Positions 16,947 to 24,658 of a DNA stretch of 64,000 nucleotides are shown here, piece after piece. The stretch is from positions 2,790,001-2,854,000 of the forward strand of contig CP048838.1 of the NCBI GenBank assembly GCA_012317185.1, in the 5' to 3' direction. Position numbers and translations under genes: made by a program. Under the pieces are notes generated by a model. That model was not told where the DNA came from, did not search any database, and was given only the letters and a program-made list of their open reading frames with translations. The first letter of the stretch is position 1. Each line of letters begins with the position of its first letter. Source of the DNA: [Clostridium] innocuum (lineage in GTDB: Bacteria; Bacillota_I; Bacilli_A; Erysipelotrichales; Erysipelotrichaceae).

Positions 16947-18509
16947 TTACTCGCTTTTGATTTCTCTGCCGTTCATCATCGGTGCACAGACCAGCACGAT
17001 GATAACCGATATAACGAAGTTCATCGCCAGCGAAATCATCGTCAGCTGCTGCAGAAGCTCCAGTGTAAACTCCCCCCTGCTCAGGAAGAAAATGGTCAGC
17101 CCGATACCGGGAGCAGCTGCTGCAACCATGATCAGCATACGCAACATATTCTCCATAATTGCATTGTTACGACTCTTTAAGATACGTACAGACAGCACGC
17201 TCGCTGACAGAAACAGCGTTGCATAGCCCAGCAGCATGATGAAATACTGCAGGACACTGGCAATATCTGTCTGATACAGCAAAGCCGCCACAAGAATTGC
17301 CGCACTCATCGGCAGCAGCATCTTCAAAAAGGTCGGCAGCAGCACGCATAGCAGCTTTTTCAGCGGGTGATCGGGAATCAGATAAATCTGATAGTTGTTC
17401 ATATCCTTCATGAAATCGGAATTCTGGACAATGGTGAAGAGCCAGAACATCATCATATACATGAAAAAGCCAAAGCCCATATCCATGATGAGTGTGATAA
17501 CCAGATAAATACCGATTGTCATAACATCCGTCCAGCGGATATAATCATTGGATTTGCGCAGCAGCAGAACATTTTTGGAAAAGATAGCCATAGCGCCACT
17601 GCGAAAGCTCGCCTTAACCTCATGAATCTTACGATCACTCATCCCATCGCGTTTGCCGGCACGCACATCCTTATACAGCGCAGTAAACTCCTGTGCATCC
17701 TGCATGGCACGTTCCACAAAGTCCCCCTTATAGCTGCATAGCAGAAGATAGGCTGCAATACAGGAAATCAGAAGTAAGCCGATTCCAAGCAGCATAAGTC
17801 CCCATGAGGAAGCGATATAGGATACCAGTATCATTTTGATCCATCCAAACAGCGGCACCAAGTAAAACAGCTCCGTATTCAGAAAAAGTGTTCCACTTCC
17901 TGCCAGTGCAAAATCGTTCTGCAGGACGACCATGCCATACACCGCCGCAACCATCAGTACATACAGCAAAGCGGCAACCGCAGGGATATGGCGATAGCTA
18001 TCCTTTTGAATCGAGAGCAGATACACATAATAATATACAACCAGAAAGACAAAATACACCAAAGAAAAGCAGAGGAATGCAATCAGCAAAAACGGAAATG
18101 ACAATTCAATCGTGCTTCCCAGCAGAATGACCATAAGCAGGGAAACTGCCCCGCACAGAAAGGCGGAAGCGATATTCTGCAGCATGAGAAAGCGCATGGT
18201 CTGTACACGGGTAAAGGGTCCGCTGAACAGATAGAAGGCATCCGCCTCCATAAACAGCGCCTTTTTTTTCTGCAGCAGCATGACGCCGACCATCAGCGCC
18301 GTAAATCCGACACCGATCATGATCGCCATATTGGCATCCGTGATATTCTGCATTGACAATGCAATTTCCGGCTTGGAAAGACTCATGACAATCAGTCCGC
18401 CGTACAGTAACATCATGAGTATGGCAAAAATCGCGCTTCCCTTACGGGAAAATACATGGCGGATATTCGCCTTCATGCGTGTCAGATACAGCTTATACAG
18501 TATGCTCAT
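16947..18509 (-). CDS. ABC exporter permease (putative ABC exporter family)
   Basis: This integral membrane protein of 520 aa has roughly twelve hydrophobic segments and a central soluble stretch around DARAGKRDGMSDRKIHEVKASFRSGAMAIFSKN. It resembles the large permeases that pair with CcmA-type ATPases. The ATPase gene immediately upstream overlaps it by 17 nt, so the two form one transporter. The ATG at 18509 is chosen because AAGG lies 8 nt upstream; two earlier in-frame starts (18515 and 18533) have poorer ribosome-site spacing. Substrate unknown. Confidence 0.82.
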   Translation of the reverse strand: MSILYKLYLTRMKANIRHVFSRKGSAIFAILMMLLYGGLIVMSLSKPEIALSMQNITDANMAIMIGVGFTALMVGVMLLQKKKALFMEADAFYLFSGPFTRVQTMRFLMLQNIASAFLCGAVSLLMVILLGSTIELSFPFLLIAFLCFSLVYFVFLVVYYYVYLLSIQKDSYRHIPAVAALLYVLMVAAVYGMVVLQNDFALAGSGTLFLNTELFYLVPLFGWIKMILVSYIASSWGLMLLGIGLLLISCIAAYLLLCSYKGDFVERAMQDAQEFTALYKDVRAGKRDGMSDRKIHEVKASFRSGAMAIFSKNVLLLRKSNDYIRWTDVMTIGIYLVITLIMDMGFGFFMYMMMFWLFTIVQNSDFMKDMNNYQIYLIPDHPLKKLLCVLLPTFLKMLLPMSAAILVAALLYQTDIASVLQYFIMLLGYATLFLSASVLSVRILKSRNNAIMENMLRMLIMVAAAAPGIGLTIFFLSRGEFTLELLQQLTMISLAMNFVISVIIVLVCAPMMNGREIKSE

Positions 18510-19203
18510 GTTCATCACCTTCCACAGATGCAAAGAAGATTTCCTTGATACTTTTATCCTTCAGCTCTTCCTTTCGCACATGCGCAACAATTCTTCCATG
18601 ATCCATAATATAGGCGCTGTCCCATATCGCTTCGATCACATCAATGATATGCGTGGAAATCAGAATGGCAACCCCCTGCTGCTTCAGACGTACAAACAGC
18701 TGCAGCGTTTCTTCAATACTTGCCGGGTCCAATCCCACCATCGGCTCATCCACCAGCAGCGTCTTTGGGGAAATGATCAGTGCCAGCAGCATGCTGACCT
18801 TCTGCTTCATCCCTTTGGATAGCTCACGAACCGCTTTTTTGCGTTTGTCCTCCAGCTTGAACAGGGTGATATATTCATCTGCAAGCGCACGGTAATTCTC
18901 ACAGCGGTATGCCTTTCCGATAAATTCCACATGCTCATCTATGGTCAGAAGATCATAGAGCACCGGTGCCTCGGGGATATAACCAAAGCCCTTTTTCGCA
19001 TCCAGTGAGCTGTTGGCAACACCGTTGATTTTAATATCTCCCTTATACTGCAGCAGATTGGTTATGCTCTTGATAGTTGTCGATTTACCGGCCCCGTTTG
19101 GTCCCAGCAGAATGGTCACCTCGCCATCTGCTGCACATAGGGAAACATCATCCACAGCCTTGAATTTCCCATACAGCTTTGTCAGATTCTTTACTTCGAT
19201 CAT
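18493..19203 (-). CDS. ABC transporter ATP-binding protein
   Basis: This is a 236 aa nucleotide-binding domain with Walker A GPNGAGKSTTIKS (about residues 34-46), signature LSKGMKQKVSM, Walker B TLLVDEPMVGLD and H-loop STHIID. It is of the CcmA/NatA exporter type. It overlaps the DUF2812 gene upstream by 4 nt (ATGA) and the permease downstream by 17 nt. The gene set PadR-DUF2812-ATPase-permease is therefore one tightly coupled operon. The acidic tail (ASVEGDEHEHTV) provides the ribosome site of the permease. Confidence 0.93.
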   Translation of the reverse strand: MIEVKNLTKLYGKFKAVDDVSLCAADGEVTILLGPNGAGKSTTIKSITNLLQYKGDIKINGVANSSLDAKKGFGYIPEAPVLYDLLTIDEHVEFIGKAYRCENYRALADEYITLFKLEDKRKKAVRELSKGMKQKVSMLLALIISPKTLLVDEPMVGLDPASIEETLQLFVRLKQQGVAILISTHIIDVIEAIWDSAYIMDHGRIVAHVRKEELKDKSIKEIFFASVEGDEHEHTV

Positions 19204-19934
19204 AATACACCCTCGTCTTTCTTTTTTATTTGAATTTCTTTTTTATCCCGAAACTGACGATATTGAAAGCACATCCACAGAAAGCCTTCTATCGTACAGA
19301 CTGTCCCGAGTATCAGCAGCAGACTATGCATGTCCGCAGCCCAGTCAAAGCCAATTGCAAACAGCATACCGGCTCCGGACACAAACAGCAACGCCCCTTT
19401 GCGAAAGGTAAGATTCACGATACGAAGACGTCTTCTCTTCATACGCAGCATAATACCGACCACCATCAACAGGCCGACAGCCCCCAGAATCGAACCTGTC
19501 ATCAAAAGGATCATCGACACCACAGAGCTTTCGAACCACAGCAGGGACAGCAGACAGAGACAGCCGATAACCAGGGCACCGGCGAATATATGCAGAGTCG
19601 AACGATATCCCTCCATTCTGGTTTCCACCTCACTGTGCAGGGGTACACAGCCCTCCTCAGCCCAGAAAAAGTAAACATCTTTTCCCTCGGGATTTATGAT
19701 ATGCCAGCCGCTGTTTTCAAACAGCTGAAAGTAGGCTTCCTTTTCATCCTCCTTCAGCTTCTGCATATCGTAGCTGAAGATGCGGTTGACCGGCTCCTGC
19801 TTTTGCAGGATGTAGCACATACCGCGAAATTTCTCAAACACCCAGCCTTCCTTTGCATACTGATGCAGCATTTCCATATCCTCACAATCGGAAAAGGCAA
19901 GACCACCGCACATCACGCGTTTTCTATCCTTCAT
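19200..19934 (-). CDS. DUF2812 membrane protein
   Basis: A protein of 244 aa. The N-terminal soluble domain (residues 1-110) has the DUF2812 pattern: EDMEMLHQYAKEGWVFEKFRG, FSYDMQKL, then YFQLFENSGWHIIN and YFFWAEEGC. Four membrane helices follow. DUF2812 proteins are regularly encoded next to PadR regulators and are thought to act in membrane signalling or stress; the biochemical role is unknown. The start at 19934 lies inside the last codons of padR (11-nt overlap). The frame is open further upstream within padR, but those starts lack a ribosome site. Confidence 0.82.
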   Translation of the reverse strand: MKDRKRVMCGGLAFSDCEDMEMLHQYAKEGWVFEKFRGMCYILQKQEPVNRIFSYDMQKLKEDEKEAYFQLFENSGWHIINPEGKDVYFFWAEEGCVPLHSEVETRMEGYRSTLHIFAGALVIGCLCLLSLLWFESSVVSMILLMTGSILGAVGLLMVVGIMLRMKRRRLRIVNLTFRKGALLFVSGAGMLFAIGFDWAADMHSLLLILGTVCTIEGFLWMCFQYRQFRDKKEIQIKKKDEGVL

Positions 19935-20262
19935 ATCCGTTTTCCTCCAATATTCGCAATCCGTCCTCCACCATGCGTTTTCGTCGGGCAACCTCATGCA
20001 GCAGCACCTGTCTGCCGGTATCGGTAATCTGATATTTCTTCGTCCGATCCGCAGTAACAGAGGTCTGCAGAATCCATTCCGCCCTGCACAGCTTCTTCAG
20101 CAGAGTATACAGGGTTCCCGGACCCATGGTGATGCTTTGATTGCTGAGCTCCTCGATATATTTCATAATCGCATAGCCATGGCGCTCGATCATCAGCGAC
20201 AGCAAAATGTAATACATGGCATCTGTCAGCTGCGCACTCTCCATCGTATTGCTTTTTGACAT
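19924..20262 (-). CDS. PadR-family transcriptional regulator
   Basis: This winged-helix regulator of 112 aa has the PadR core YYILLSLMIERHGYAIMKYIEEL, the strongly conserved GPGTLYTLLKKL and a short C-terminal dimerisation helix (QVLLHEVARRKRMVEDGLRIL). It is the short PadR-s2 type. PadR proteins usually repress their own operon until a ligand is bound. Here the operon carries DUF2812 and an ABC exporter. The ATG at 20262 is supported by GGAGGT 7 nt upstream, while ten further in-frame codons upstream have no such site. Confidence 0.92.
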   Translation of the reverse strand: MSKSNTMESAQLTDAMYYILLSLMIERHGYAIMKYIEELSNQSITMGPGTLYTLLKKLCRAEWILQTSVTADRTKKYQITDTGRQVLLHEVARRKRMVEDGLRILEENGYEG

Positions 20263-20280
20263 ATTCTCAACCTCCATAAT

Positions 20281-20345
20281 AGATATATCCATTTTAGATA
20301 TATCTATTACAGATATAATATACCATACCTAAAGATAGGCGTCAA
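20281..20345 (-). promoter_or_regulatory. padR promoter with 15-bp-period repeat operator
   Basis: On the minus strand TTGACG (20340-20345), 17 bp and TATATT (20317-20322) form the promoter. Read on the plus strand, AGATATATC occurs at 20281 and 20296 and AGATATAAT at 20311, exactly 15 bp apart. The repeats cover the -10 and transcription start. The sequences are themselves partly palindromic (GATATATC). They are the likely PadR binding array; PadR as the binder is inference. Confidence 0.75.
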
Positions 20346-20375
20346 CATATTTTGATTTTCAAACTGAAGGAGCTG

Positions 20376-20406
20376 AAGAAAGCATACAGATGGCGCATGC
20401 TTTCTT
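20376..20406. terminator. Hairpin, possible terminator
   Basis: A perfect 10-bp inverted repeat (20376-20385 with 20397-20406) with an 11-nt loop. T-rich sequence follows on the plus side only. It lies just after the small minus-strand ORF ending at 20411. Confidence 0.4.
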
Positions 20407-20410
20407 TATA

Positions 20411-20479
20411 CTACATGCCTTTCAGCGGCTGCAGAATGACCGCGACAAGACAAAGCAGCACTACGAAAACCAGCTTCAT
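20411..20479 (-). CDS. Putative 22-residue hydrophobic peptide
   Basis: A 22-codon frame encodes MKLVFVVLLCLVAVILQPLK plus two residues: a single lysine then one membrane-spanning stretch. GATGAGGA lies a few bases before the ATG, and a hairpin follows the stop. Peptides of this kind can be small membrane modulators or type I-toxin-like. It could equally be a chance open frame, so confidence is low. Confidence 0.3.
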   Translation of the reverse strand: MKLVFVVLLCLVAVILQPLKGM

Positions 20480-20591
20480 TTCCTCATCCCTTCTTTCCTG
20501 CACGGATATTTCATATGGTATACGATTTGAAATACCGCTATATTCCTGAAAAAGCATGTAAAAAACAGGTATTTTACGCTTGATTGCACAA

Positions 20592-20630
20592 AAAAAAGAG
20601 CTGTACACAAACGTATACGTTTATGTACAG
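20592..20630 (-). terminator. Strong palindromic terminator without an obvious gene
   Basis: CTGTACA-type palindrome 20601-20630 (15-bp arms, one G-U compatible mismatch) followed on the minus strand by CTCTTTTTTTTG. It is a textbook rho-independent terminator on the minus strand, 320 bp beyond cysE, which already has its own terminator. Confidence 0.75.
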
Positions 20631-20907
20631 TGCACAGAGATATTTTATAGCATACTCCCCCATTGCGCAAGAGTCCCATGTAAAATAATGAAATCCTTAC
20701 CATCCGCCCGTTGCGATTCACCGAGGCATAATGAATCCTCAAGAATACCAAAAAGGTACTACGTTCTTCATGAGGTTACTGCCATACGTTACTGTTTTTA
20801 CCCTTAATTAAACAATTTCTACCATAAGATTAGTGAATGATAATACTTACCCTTCCATATTGACAGCAAAAATGATAGAGAAGGATACCGGTATGGACAG
20901 GCTGTAA

Positions 20908-20938
20908 AAAAAGACGCGGAATCGTCCTGCAGCTTCCG
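20908..20938 (-). terminator. cysKE operon terminator
   Basis: Minus-strand stem GCGGAA ... TTCCGC followed by GTCTTTTTTT, about 15 bp after the cysE stop. Confidence 0.75.
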
Positions 20939-20952
20939 CAGCCTTCTTACGT

Positions 20953-21492
20953 TTAATAAAAAATACAGTGCTTTTCCCGTTTATCTTTGGCAGCCAGCCC
21001 GATGAAGGTGGAGCCTGCCGGCACATCACTGATCACAACCGCGTTGGCGCCGACCTTGGCATCATCATGAATCGTGATGTTGCCAAGACATTTTGCCCCT
21101 GCTCCAATCATCACCCGATCTCCCAGCGTAGGGTGCCGTTTGGCATGCTGTTTACCCGTCCCCCCCAGCGTTACACCGTGATACAGCTGACAGTCATCTC
21201 CGATGACGGCAGTCTCTCCGATGACAACCCCCATTCCATGATCAATCAGCAGACCTCTGCCAATCGTTGCCCCCGGATGAATTTCTATCCCTGTCCAATG
21301 CCTGGCGATGTTGGAATTCAGCCTTGCCAGAAAAAACAGATGATGCTTGTACAGGAAATGAGAAACCCGATGAAAGGCCAGTGCACGGATATGCGGATAC
21401 AACAACAGAATTTCCAGCTTGGAATGCGCTGCCGGATCGTTTTGCAGGGAGCGGTTGAGGTTGTGATTGATATCCTTCAACACCCGAAACAT
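20953..21492 (-). CDS. cysE: Serine O-acetyltransferase CysE
   Basis: This 179 aa left-handed beta-helix acetyltransferase converts L-serine and acetyl-CoA to O-acetylserine, the substrate of the cysK product. Signatures are EIHPGATIGRGLLIDHGMGVVIGETA (catalytic Asp/His pair), the LYHGVTLGG loop and the hexapeptide-repeat C-terminus GDRVMIGAGAKCLGNITI. It is the short, Gram-positive form. The ATG at 21492 lies one base after the cysK stop and matches the usual CysE start MFRVLKD. A GTG 13 codons upstream inside cysK is possible but less likely. Confidence 0.94.
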   Translation of the reverse strand: MFRVLKDINHNLNRSLQNDPAAHSKLEILLLYPHIRALAFHRVSHFLYKHHLFFLARLNSNIARHWTGIEIHPGATIGRGLLIDHGMGVVIGETAVIGDDCQLYHGVTLGGTGKQHAKRHPTLGDRVMIGAGAKCLGNITIHDDAKVGANAVVISDVPAGSTFIGLAAKDKREKHCIFY

Positions 21493-21493
21493 A

Positions 21494-22378
21494 TCAGTCA
21501 AAATCCAGTACGGAGAGGTATTTTTCTCCACCGTCCGGTGCTACCGTAACGATCTTTTTTCCGGGATAGCGTAAAGATAAACGTTTTGCTAAAGCAATGT
21601 TGGCACCGGAGCTGATACCGACCAGAATTCCGGTTTCCTTAGCGAAGCGCACTGTCTCAAAAACAGCCTCACGATCGGATATCAGCAGAATATCATCCGC
21701 CAGCTCCCGATCAAAATTAGCAGGAACAAAATTTGCCCCAATACCCTGTATTTTGTGCGGACCAGCCTGTCGTCCACTTAAAACCGCACTCTTTTCCGGC
21801 TCTCCAGCCATGCATAAAATCGCGGGATTGTATTCCTTCAGCCGCTTTGCCACCCCGCTGAAGGTACCACCGGTTCCGATGCAGGCAACAAAGATATCCA
21901 CATCCTGCAGCTGATCCAGAATCTCTTTTCCGGTTGTCTCATAATGCGCATTTGGATTATCGGGATTGTCGAACTGGGAAAGTGAACGATAGTTTGTGTT
22001 CTCCTTCATCAGCCTTTCCATTTCATCCATGGCTCCCTGCATTCCCTTTTCCCCCGGTGTCAGCACAAGTGTTGCACCGTAGGCCTTTACCAGCTGACGG
22101 CGTTCCATACTCATTGTTTCCGGCATAATGATAATGACCGGGATATGGTAAACGGCACCAAGCATAGCAAGTGCGACACCGGTGTTACCACTGGTGGCTT
22201 CAACCAGTACCGTATCCTGTCTGATTTCTCCCTTATTCATGGCAGCGTCCAGCATCCCCAGCACTGTGCGGTCCTTGATGCTGCCACCGATGTTATATTT
22301 TTCCAGCTTTACATAAATATTGGTATCCTCTATATGGTACAAAGGGGTGTTTCCAATCAGCTTTACTGTTTCCTTCAT
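21494..22378 (-). CDS. cysK: Cysteine synthase (O-acetylserine sulfhydrylase)
   Basis: This is a fold-type II PLP enzyme of 294 aa. The PLP lysine is K35 in NIGGSIKDRT, the substrate loop is EATSGNTGVALA, and the phosphate-binding glycine loop is CIGTGGTFSGVAKR. It makes cysteine from O-acetylserine and sulfide. It is transcribed with cysE (1-nt gap), so the two steps are co-produced. AAAGGAGG precedes the ATG. Directly upstream lies a 36-codon leader ORF containing Cys codons, suggesting that cysteine supply regulates it. Confidence 0.95.
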   Translation of the reverse strand: MKETVKLIGNTPLYHIEDTNIYVKLEKYNIGGSIKDRTVLGMLDAAMNKGEIRQDTVLVEATSGNTGVALAMLGAVYHIPVIIIMPETMSMERRQLVKAYGATLVLTPGEKGMQGAMDEMERLMKENTNYRSLSQFDNPDNPNAHYETTGKEILDQLQDVDIFVACIGTGGTFSGVAKRLKEYNPAILCMAGEPEKSAVLSGRQAGPHKIQGIGANFVPANFDRELADDILLISDREAVFETVRFAKETGILVGISSGANIALAKRLSLRYPGKKIVTVAPDGGEKYLSVLDFD

Positions 22379-22394
22379 CTTTCATGTCCTCCTT

Positions 22395-22505
22395 TTACAG
22401 TTGATATTCTCTATGAACTTGACGATTACAACATCGTTCACGGAGCAGGACGCTTTCGCATTTGAACGTATTCCAGAACAATTTTCCTGCTGCATATGCT
22501 TTCAT
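22395..22505 (-). CDS. Putative Cys-containing leader peptide of cysK
   Basis: This 36-codon frame has an excellent ribosome site (AAGGAGG 8 nt before the ATG) and ends 16 nt before the cysK start. Residues 16, 25 and 26 are cysteine, and the tandem Cys codons (TGT TGT) lie in the loop of a small hairpin (ACGAT/ATCGT) close to the cysK ribosome site. A ribosome slowed at these codons could change the fold that exposes or hides the cysK start. Such Cys leaders are known ahead of sulfur genes in actinobacteria; here the regulatory role is inference. The predicted peptide matches no family I know. Confidence 0.6.
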   Translation of the reverse strand: MKAYAAGKLFWNTFKCESVLLRERCCNRQVHREYQL

Positions 22506-22529
22506 GCGACAAACCTCCTTATCTGCTAT

Positions 22530-22552
22530 AGTATATTCCTTTTCAAAAGGAA
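22530..22552. promoter_or_regulatory. -10 box of cysK leader with adjacent 17-bp palindrome
   Basis: The minus-strand -10 TATACT (22530-22535) abuts TTCCTTTTCAAAAGGAA (22536-22552), a perfect palindrome around one central base. It sits where a regulator would cover the promoter, between the leader ORF and a divergent small ORF. No clear -35 is seen, which fits an activator- or repressor-controlled promoter. Confidence 0.5.
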
Positions 22553-22560
22553 AAGACACT

Positions 22561-22746
22561 ATGACGCTTTTATGCTCTTTATTATCCCATACTTATACAA
22601 AAAAAGAAACAGTTTGGAGGCATTTTCTGAAAGAAATGAAACTTTGTGTAAGCTGTCATCCAGTGATTGGACCATGCGATTTGCTTTCACTACAGATGGA
22701 TGGGACTGTAAGGCCACTATGCACAGATTCCCCATGTAGAGGATAA
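22561..22746 (+). CDS. Putative small Cys-rich protein
   Basis: A 61-codon frame starts at an ATG with AAAGGA 9 nt upstream, divergent from the cysK leader. Its C-terminal half has five cysteines (CVSCHPVIGPCDLLSL and PLCTDSPCRG). It could bind a metal or cluster, or be a chance frame. No family is recognised. Proximity to cysK and the shared palindromic control region make it worth listing. Confidence 0.35.
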   Translation: MTLLCSLLSHTYTKKETVWRHFLKEMKLCVSCHPVIGPCDLLSLQMDGTVRPLCTDSPCRG

Positions 22747-22839
22747 CATGGAAATTTGTAAAAAAAATAAAAAATTTAGGAGTTTCGTATGTTTCATACG
22801 TATATAAGAGTATATAGGAAAAAAAGGAGGATACTACCT

Positions 22840-23790
22840 ATGGAAAAAGAATATGCAAAGGATTACCCGATCCCCTTTCACAATGATGTTTTCTTCAAAT
22901 ACATGCTGATTGGGGACGATGCAGGCTCTGCATTGCTGAGAAGCAGAATCATCGAAGAAATTTACGGACTGAAGGTCCATGAAACGAAGGTCCTGAACCC
23001 GGAGCTGCTGCCGGAAGCTTTTTTTGGCAAACGTGCGGTTTTGGATGTCGTGCTGGAGGATGAAGCCGGCCATTTTTACGATCTGGAAATGCAGGTATCC
23101 GGCTATACGCAGAAGGAACAGCTGCGTTTTCAGCAGTATGGCTACCGCCTGGTCGGAAGACAGCTGAAGCAGGGAGACGAATATACAGAGCTGAAGCCGT
23201 TTTATCAGATTATCTTTATGAATGATAAGCCCAGGGATGGCGGACGCATGATACGCCACTACAAGGTAAAGGATGAGGATAATCAGGAGGAGCCCAACGG
23301 TACACTGAATCGAGCCATCGTGTTTCTACCGATGATCAAACAGCGTGTAAAGGAGGTTGGAGGCGTGGAAAATCTGACAGAGTTTGAAACTTTCTGCTAT
23401 GTGCTTGCATATAATCCGGATGATGCTATACTAAACATGAAGAGAAGGATGGTGAACGTGGTTATGGAAAAATATAATGAAATGCGTGAGGACGGATCAT
23501 TGTTCAGCTGGGCGGAATCGGTGGAGTTTGCGGAGCAGGCAGTACAGGCCAATTTGGAGGAGCGAACTGCAGAAGCTGAAAAGCTGGGGCTTGAAAAAGG
23601 TCTTGAAAAAGGTCTTGAAAAAGGAAAAAGGACATTGTTACAAACACAGATCATCCATAAGTACGAAATTGACGATAACTGGGTGAATTCCTTATCCGAT
23701 CAGCAGATAGATGACGCAGTCATCCTTATCCTGAAATGTGATACATATGATGATTTAAAAGAAAAGCTGAAAAAGAACGAACTTAAATAG
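22840..23790 (+). CDS. Rpn-family PD-(D/E)XK nuclease / putative transposase, copy 1
   Basis: This protein of 316 aa opens with DYPIPFHNDVFFKYMLIGDD and has the nuclease core AVLDVVLEDEAGHFYDLEMQV, the D ... ExQ signature of the Rpn/PDDEXK_2 'transposase' group. RpnA-like enzymes are DNA endonucleases that promote RecA-independent recombination. The region around residues 252-263 is three tandem LEKG repeats. It shares nearly every residue with copy 2 (34876-35838) up to this repeat, then the last ~50 residues differ. About 80 bp upstream of the ATG are also conserved between the copies. AAAGGAGG lies upstream, and a terminator follows. Confidence 0.9.
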   Translation: MEKEYAKDYPIPFHNDVFFKYMLIGDDAGSALLRSRIIEEIYGLKVHETKVLNPELLPEAFFGKRAVLDVVLEDEAGHFYDLEMQVSGYTQKEQLRFQQYGYRLVGRQLKQGDEYTELKPFYQIIFMNDKPRDGGRMIRHYKVKDEDNQEEPNGTLNRAIVFLPMIKQRVKEVGGVENLTEFETFCYVLAYNPDDAILNMKRRMVNVVMEKYNEMREDGSLFSWAESVEFAEQAVQANLEERTAEAEKLGLEKGLEKGLEKGKRTLLQTQIIHKYEIDDNWVNSLSDQQIDDAVILILKCDTYDDLKEKLKKNELK

Positions 23791-23795
23791 AAAGA

Positions 23796-23830
23796 AAAAG
23801 GAATGCTGAGTAAATTCGCATTCCTTTTCT
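23796..23830 (+). terminator. Terminator of Rpn copy 1
   Basis: An 11-bp stem (23796-23806 with 23818-23828) is preceded by an A-run and ends in TTTTCTT, directly after the Rpn stop; it may serve the convergent catalase gene as well. Confidence 0.8.
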
Positions 23831-23908
23831 TATTCGAAATTCGAACAGTATCTCCAAAAGAAAAAGCCGCAGGTTCCCCTTTGGCTGTTGCATGTCTTAT
23901 TTCTTTTT

Positions 23909-24601
23909 TCATTTGCTTTTGGTGCTTTTGGAATCCTTGGCATTTGCCATTTTCGGTGCCTTTGGATCCGGATCATCAAAGTAACGTCCCGGCTTGGATA
24001 AGTCAAAATACAAGCGACTGTCTTCACTCATACCGAAGCTCTTATTGCTGCCGTCATCTGTAATTTTATTTAGTGCTTCACAGAACAGTGCATTGTGAGC
24101 TTCCTCACGCTCCAGCAGGAACATGATGGTTTCCTTGACATATTTATCATCAATCTGACGATACAAATACTCATATACCACCTTGGCACGCTGTTCACTT
24201 GCGATATCCGCAAGCAGATCGGCTGCCAGATCACCTGTCACGGTCACATAGTCAGCAGTCCATGGATTTCCGCTGGAATTTACCAGGGCAGGATTCAGAC
24301 CGAAGGTAACCATTGTTTCAATCTCACCGGCATCCACCTTCTTATAGTCCACATCACCACCATTTAACAGATTGATGGTTTCTGCCACCATTTCCATGTG
24401 GCTCAGCTCTTCGGTACCGATATCCAGAAACAAATCCTTGAAGACCGGGTCCTTTGCGCGAAAGCTTTGTGACAGATACTGCATCGCTGCCTTGACCTCA
24501 CCGTTGCAGCCTCCCAGCTGTTCCTGCATCAGGACAGCGTATTGCGGATTGGGACGCTCTACCTTTACAGGATGTAATAACTTTTTCTTGTGTTCAAACA
24601 T
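23909..24601 (-). CDS. Manganese catalase family protein
   Basis: A ferritin-like protein of 230 aa. The di-manganese ligands are visible: E35 (GCNGEVKAAMQYL), E65 and H68 (GTEELSHMEMV), and the second pair in SEQRAKVVYEYL and LEREEAHNALF. It disproportionates hydrogen peroxide, or belongs to the related spore-coat CotJC group. Length is between CotJC and full Mn catalases. The C-terminal tail is lysine-rich and low-complexity (APKMANAKDSKSTKSK). The gene is monocistronic and convergent with Rpn copy 1. Confidence 0.88.
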   Translation of the reverse strand: MFEHKKKLLHPVKVERPNPQYAVLMQEQLGGCNGEVKAAMQYLSQSFRAKDPVFKDLFLDIGTEELSHMEMVAETINLLNGGDVDYKKVDAGEIETMVTFGLNPALVNSSGNPWTADYVTVTGDLAADLLADIASEQRAKVVYEYLYRQIDDKYVKETIMFLLEREEAHNALFCEALNKITDDGSNKSFGMSEDSRLYFDLSKPGRYFDDPDPKAPKMANAKDSKSTKSK

Positions 24602-24658
24602 ATTCTCACTCCTTTGTCATCATTAGTATGGGAAGGAGTGTTTCATTTATACGTGATT

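Larger units (their letters stand above)
20480..20952. other. Intergenic region upstream of padR and downstream of cysE
   Basis: About 470 bp without a convincing gene. On the minus strand TTGCGC and TATAAA-like boxes (near 20640-20675) directly precede a 30-bp near-perfect palindrome (20601-20630, one mismatch) and a run of eight T. The region from 20640 to 20850 contains further complementary segments (for example GGATTCA with TGAATC). It may encode a small structured RNA, but I cannot assign one. Confidence 0.4.
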
